Below are positions 5,213 to 7,813 of a stretch of DNA of 7,813 bases, piece by piece; within the stretch, counting starts at the first letter, position 1; each line of letters starts with the position of its first letter. The position numbers and the translations under genes were made by a program. The stretch is from the NCBI GenBank assembly GCA_035307785.1, contig DATGHS010000329.1:1-7813 (forward strand). The letters are read 5' to 3'. The stretch is from DATGHS01 sp035307785 (GTDB lineage: Bacteria; Planctomycetota; Planctomycetia; Gemmatales; Gemmataceae). The notes beneath the pieces were generated by a model that did not search any database, was not told the origin of the DNA, and worked only from the letters and a program-made list of their open reading frames with translations.

Positions 5213-5240
5213 TTGATTCTCTGCATGGTCTGGCTACATT
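5213..5240 (+). promoter_or_regulatory. Candidate promoter of the transglutaminase-like gene
   Basis: TTGATT (5213-5218) and TACATT (5235-5240) are 16 nt apart, each matching the sigma-70 consensus at 4 of 6 positions. The predicted start near 5247 gives a leader of about 18 nt containing GGAG 7 nt before the ATG. It lies just after the point where the tail relic breaks off (5191). Confidence 0.35.
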
Positions 5241-5264
5241 CGAGGGTGGAATCGGAGCCGAACC

Positions 5265-6458
5265 ATGACCCCAACGGTTTCAGAACGTATTTGCTCCACC
5301 GCCCAGCAGATACCAGAACTACAGGTTGAATGGGAGAAGGTCAGGCACGACCCGGCATTTTGGCTCAAACTCAAGCGAGTATGCCTTAAAGCATGCCGCC
5401 GAGGAATTCCCGATGACCCGTCCTTGCCGCCTTGGATCAGGCTAATGCGCATGTCGGACGAAGAGTTGGCGGTACTTGGCACGGGTCGCGTAAACTTGCT
5501 TTGCTCTGTCGGTGTTAAAAGATATGATGGCCGCGACATCGAGCAGCGTCTGGAAACAATTGACCGCTTTGCCGGGCGAGTCAAGACGCAAACCGATCGC
5601 GCGCTGCCCAAGTTTCGGGCAAAGCTTCATGAATTCAATCACTCCGAAGCATATTTCCGCATGCTGGTAATGTGCACGGTCCTGCAACAGCAATGCGGTG
5701 TGGTTTACGACCCCAACAAGCGCGGGCTCGGACTCGGCGAGGGGCCGCCGTGGGAAATCGACGACGAATTCCTTCACGGCATTCTCGAGGGAAAGGGCGG
5801 CACGTGCATGACCATTCCGGTTTTGTACGTGGCGGTCGGGCGCAAGCTGGGTTACCCGCTAGAACTGGTCGGAACGAAGAATCATGGCTTTTGCCGCTGG
5901 GACGATCCGGTTACGGGAGAACGCTTCAACATCGAAGCAACGAACTTGGGTCTGACAACCCATCCCGATAATTACTACCGAAATTGGCCCACCAAGATCG
6001 ATCCGGAAATGGAAGATGAATTTCATTTCCTTGAGTCAATGTCTCCGCGCGAAGAGCTGGCCTTGTTCATCAACGGGCGAGCCAACATCTTTAAGGACGA
6101 GGACGATTGGGCTCAATGCGTCGATGCGTATATTTGGGCATCGGTCGTCGATCCCGTTCGGTCCATGTACCCAGTGATGGTGCGATTCATCATGCGCGAA
6201 TGGGAAAAACATTTGCGCAAAGGCTTTCCGCCGCAATTTCCCAGGATCGAAATCGAAGTCCGGTCGGACCGGCGCCGGTGGCCCGCAGAGCGCATACCAT
6301 GGCCGATGGAGCGCCACATTCGCATGTTGGAAACCATCCAGAAATGCTTGGACCACCCGAAGCACGAGGAGGATTGGTGGAGACCGCTGCGAGAGGGAGG
6401 GCAGCCGAAAAGTCGTGTTCCTACTTGGATTCGAGTAGACCTAACAAAGGAGAAGTAA
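5265..6458 (+). CDS. Transglutaminase-like (SirB1/Transglut_core2-type) protein
   Basis: The protein has 397 residues and no signal peptide, so it is predicted cytoplasmic. The central part has the papain-like transglutaminase-core pattern. Cys181 lies in GGTCMTIPVLYVAVGRKLGY, His207 in KNHGFCRW, and an acidic residue, Glu224, in FNIEATN at the usual third catalytic position. The region before the Cys (about 120-175, including a Trp-Glu-Ile segment and HGILEGKGG) matches SirB1-type proteins. The C-terminal part (about 260-330) looks helical and could be TPR-like, as in SirB1 proteins. The N-terminal 110 residues are unassigned. Members of this group are mostly uncharacterised; they may be peptidases or modifying enzymes. 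GGAG lies 7 nt before the ATG. The next gene, a detached Rhs tip, starts 3 nt after the stop, which suggests co-transcription. Confidence 0.85.
   Translation: MTPTVSERICSTAQQIPELQVEWEKVRHDPAFWLKLKRVCLKACRRGIPDDPSLPPWIRLMRMSDEELAVLGTGRVNLLCSVGVKRYDGRDIEQRLETIDRFAGRVKTQTDRALPKFRAKLHEFNHSEAYFRMLVMCTVLQQQCGVVYDPNKRGLGLGEGPPWEIDDEFLHGILEGKGGTCMTIPVLYVAVGRKLGYPLELVGTKNHGFCRWDDPVTGERFNIEATNLGLTTHPDNYYRNWPTKIDPEMEDEFHFLESMSPREELALFINGRANIFKDEDDWAQCVDAYIWASVVDPVRSMYPVMVRFIMREWEKHLRKGFPPQFPRIEIEVRSDRRRWPAERIPWPMERHIRMLETIQKCLDHPKHEEDWWRPLREGGQPKSRVPTWIRVDLTKEK
6447..6452 (+). promoter_or_regulatory. Ribosome binding site of the detached Rhs tip
   Basis: AAGGAG lies 9 nt before ATG 6462 and inside the last codons of the transglutaminase-like gene. 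It shows that the Rhs tip has its own translation start and is not simply a broken piece of a longer Rhs gene. Confidence 0.7.
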
Positions 6459-6461
6459 GCA

Positions 6462-7229
6462 ATGATGGATCCACAATTAGGCCGGTTCATCCAGCTCGAC
6501 CCGATCGGTACTGAGGGAATTGAACCCAATTTGTATCGCACTGAATCCGATAGCCCGATCAACCGGCTTGACCCGAGCGGGTTGAAGGACATGCCTCCTC
6601 TCAGTTCGGACTACCCAATTCGTGTCAAGTTCGAAGGGGATTTTTCAGAGGACGAGTTGAGATTAACAAGGCAGGCAATGCTCGATGCGGCCGAGCGCAT
6701 CCGACGGGCCTTGTATGTTATAAAGAACCATTGGAAGGAGGTGCAAGAAAGGTTTCGGTATCGAGAAGTGCGACGGCAAATAATGGTTGATGGCAAGATG
6801 GTTGAAATCATCGGCCATGATGAAACCACGTTTTGGAAATTCCTTAACTCCAACGATGCCTACTACATCCAGTATTTCGAAAAAATCCTTGAAGGACTGA
6901 AGTCAAGTAAAGGAAGGTACATTCGTTGTCTGAAAACAAACGAAACGCATTCAGACGGAAACCCAATGTACACGGACGAATGGCGCGCACTTTGGATTGA
7001 TTGGTCCCAGCGAACCATCGTTCTTCGAATTCATTTTTGGGATTTGTCTGCAACAGAAGGATATTCAAAGGCCTACTGGACCGCGCACGAGTTCGCGCGC
7101 TTCTTCTTGCAAATGGACAATAACCACGAAGGCCTAGTCTGGGATGTGAATGGCGTGCAGTCATTTGACGAGGTTCTGGACAAGCTCGAGGATTTGTATG
7201 TTAAAATTCAGAACCGGAAAAACAAGTAG
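6462..7229 (+). CDS. Detached Rhs C-terminal tip with a degenerate metallopeptidase-like toxin domain
   Basis: The 255-residue protein opens with the last part of an Rhs repeat-associated core: MDPQLGRFIQLDPIG, then NLYR, then SPINRLDPSGL ending near residue 41. In full Rhs polymorphic toxins this conserved block lies at the end of a shell of more than 1000 residues, and the variable toxin follows it. Here the shell is missing and the protein starts at the YYDP position, with Met replacing Tyr. The remaining 214 residues are the tip domain: helical at about 63-105, then WKFLNSNDAYYIQYFEKIL, a region with a single Cys (156), and TIVLRIHFWDLS before AHEFARFF (208-215). The layout recalls zinc-peptidase tips of Rhs proteins, but HEFAR lacks the second His of HExxH, so activity is doubtful. 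Codons are more AT-rich than in the left half of the window, consistent with horizontal transfer. The next gene overlaps its 3' end by 32 nt. Confidence 0.8.
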   Translation: MMDPQLGRFIQLDPIGTEGIEPNLYRTESDSPINRLDPSGLKDMPPLSSDYPIRVKFEGDFSEDELRLTRQAMLDAAERIRRALYVIKNHWKEVQERFRYREVRRQIMVDGKMVEIIGHDETTFWKFLNSNDAYYIQYFEKILEGLKSSKGRYIRCLKTNETHSDGNPMYTDEWRALWIDWSQRTIVLRIHFWDLSATEGYSKAYWTAHEFARFFLQMDNNHEGLVWDVNGVQSFDEVLDKLEDLYVKIQNRKNK

Positions 7230-7701
7230 AATTAGCTCGGCCCTGATTTTTGCGCAGCGCTTTGCGCTGTGTTCGGCCATGCTCTTTTCGTTCGATTCAT
7301 GCTCGCACACCAAATCCGATCAGAATCAAGCCGTCGCCGAGACAGTCCATCGGATGTGGATGTTTGAGGATCAGCTTCAAGTATCTTGGAAATACGGTTA
7401 CGATCTGGCCGAGTTCCAGTCGATCGATGACGTGGTGGCACATTGGCATAAGCTCGATTTCTTCAAACAGCAAGCCCTTCGGCCGGAAACAGTAACTTTC
7501 GACCATTGGGGTGAAAAATTTCATTGGAAAGTAGAGCGCGTCGGTAGTGATTTGCGCGCGACGCTGACTTCGTCCGGACGTAATCGTGTTTTCGAAAACG
7601 GCGGCGGTGACGACATCATGATGGTCTTTACCGCCTCCAAACCTGGCGAAAAACTTGAAACCCAGTTGATCATACCGAAGGGTATCTACGAAGGATACTA
7701 G
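7198..7701 (+). CDS. Predicted exported protein or lipoprotein, candidate immunity protein
   Basis: The protein has 167 residues. The ATG at 7198 lies inside the Rhs tip gene with GAGG 6 nt upstream, so the two overlap by 32 nt and should be translationally coupled. From this start the N-terminus is a plausible export signal: a basic MLKFRTGKTSR segment, a hydrophobic stretch ISSALIFAQRFALCSAMLFS, and Cys35 after FDS as a weak lipobox. A later ATG at 7279 would lose most of the signal. The mature part is a small domain with several Trp and the segment FDHWGEKFHWKVERVG, and its second half should be mainly beta. I recognise no family. Position directly after an Rhs tip is where immunity genes sit, so that is the leading guess. 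The stop codon coincides with the IS630-type insertion point, so the original C-terminus may be lost. Confidence 0.75.
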   Translation: MLKFRTGKTSRISSALIFAQRFALCSAMLFSFDSCSHTKSDQNQAVAETVHRMWMFEDQLQVSWKYGYDLAEFQSIDDVVAHWHKLDFFKQQALRPETVTFDHWGEKFHWKVERVGSDLRATLTSSGRNRVFENGGGDDIMMVFTASKPGEKLETQLIIPKGIYEGY

Positions 7702-7813
7702 TGTCCTGAGTTAGAAGTTCGTTTACAAACTTTCTCGATTTTTTTGAGTATTGAGTCGGTAGTTGCCGTCCACTGAAACGGTTTGGGGTCGCGGTTGTGT
7801 TCCGCAAGGTAGG
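7698..7813 (-). CDS. C-terminal fragment of an IS630-family transposase
   Basis: The minus-strand frame enters from the right edge and ends at TAG 7698-7700. It reads YLAEHNRDPKPFQWTATTDS followed by ILKKIEKVCKRTSNSGH. The NRDPKPFxWT block and the run of basic residues after it are the usual C-terminus of IS630-family DDE transposases, and endings such as SGH are common in this family. Only the last 37 residues are inside the window, and the catalytic residues lie beyond it. Whether the full copy is intact cannot be judged. Confidence 0.85.
   Translation of the reverse strand, partial: YLAEHNRDPKPFQWTATTDSILKKIEKVCKRTSNSGH
7701..7813 (-). mobile_element. One end of an IS630-type insertion sequence
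   Basis: The element probably begins at 7701 with GTGTCCTGAG, directly after the dinucleotide TA at 7699-7700. IS630 elements insert at TA and duplicate it. The transposase reading frame runs to this edge. The other end and its TA lie outside the window, so the boundary is inferred from the transposase end and the target rule. Confidence 0.6.

Noticed and set aside
7712..7748. Terminator after the lipoprotein gene (AGTT...AACT stem then a T-run)
   Set aside because: The stem is only 4 bp and the sequence is inside the transposase coding end. The T-run is explained by Lys and Asn codons on the other strand.

Overview
The window is chromosomal DNA that looks like a planctomycete, probably from the Pirellulales and relatives. 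This is an inference. It rests on moderately high GC, a stand-alone ECF-type sigma factor beside an ImmA/IrrE protease, two relics of a C-terminal tail (RIGTP...LTREAKAALARL) that I associate with planctomycete WD40/HEAT proteins, and long GC-rich palindromes after gene ends.

Left block (about 1-2600, minus strand). This is a co-directional cluster read right to left. It holds an ECF-type sigma factor (TTG start with an AAGGAGG ribosome site), a translationally coupled protein of unknown function, a 117-bp gap with a 17-bp inverted repeat, a siphovirus Gp157-family protein, an ImmA/IrrE-family zinc peptidase, a palindrome, and the first 39 codons of another gene running off the window. A sigma factor plus an unknown protein plus a phage-type Gp157 protein plus an ImmA-type protease suggests a stress- or phage-responsive module in which proteolysis could release transcription. 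No experimentally described system with this composition is known to me.

Middle block (2597-5264). A 322-bp divergent intergenic region leads to a plus-strand HtrA/Deg-type serine protease with one PDZ domain. It ends against a perfect 39-bp-arm palindrome. A parD-parE-type toxin-antitoxin pair follows on the minus strand. The pair is bracketed by two diverged copies of the same unit, which is the C-terminal tail of a lost protein followed by a palindrome. The three palindromes in the window belong to one family and show compensatory changes in their stems.

Right block (5265-7813). A plus-strand transglutaminase-like (SirB1/Transglut_core2) protein is followed 3 nt later by a detached Rhs tip. 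That tip has about 40 residues of Rhs core ending in LDPSGL, then a C-terminal domain with a degenerate HEFAR motif where zinc peptidases have HExxH. A predicted exported or lipidated protein overlaps its 3' end and is a candidate immunity protein. The window ends in the 3' end of an IS630-type transposase on the minus strand. The insertion point, a TA, appears to supply the stop codons of both converging genes.
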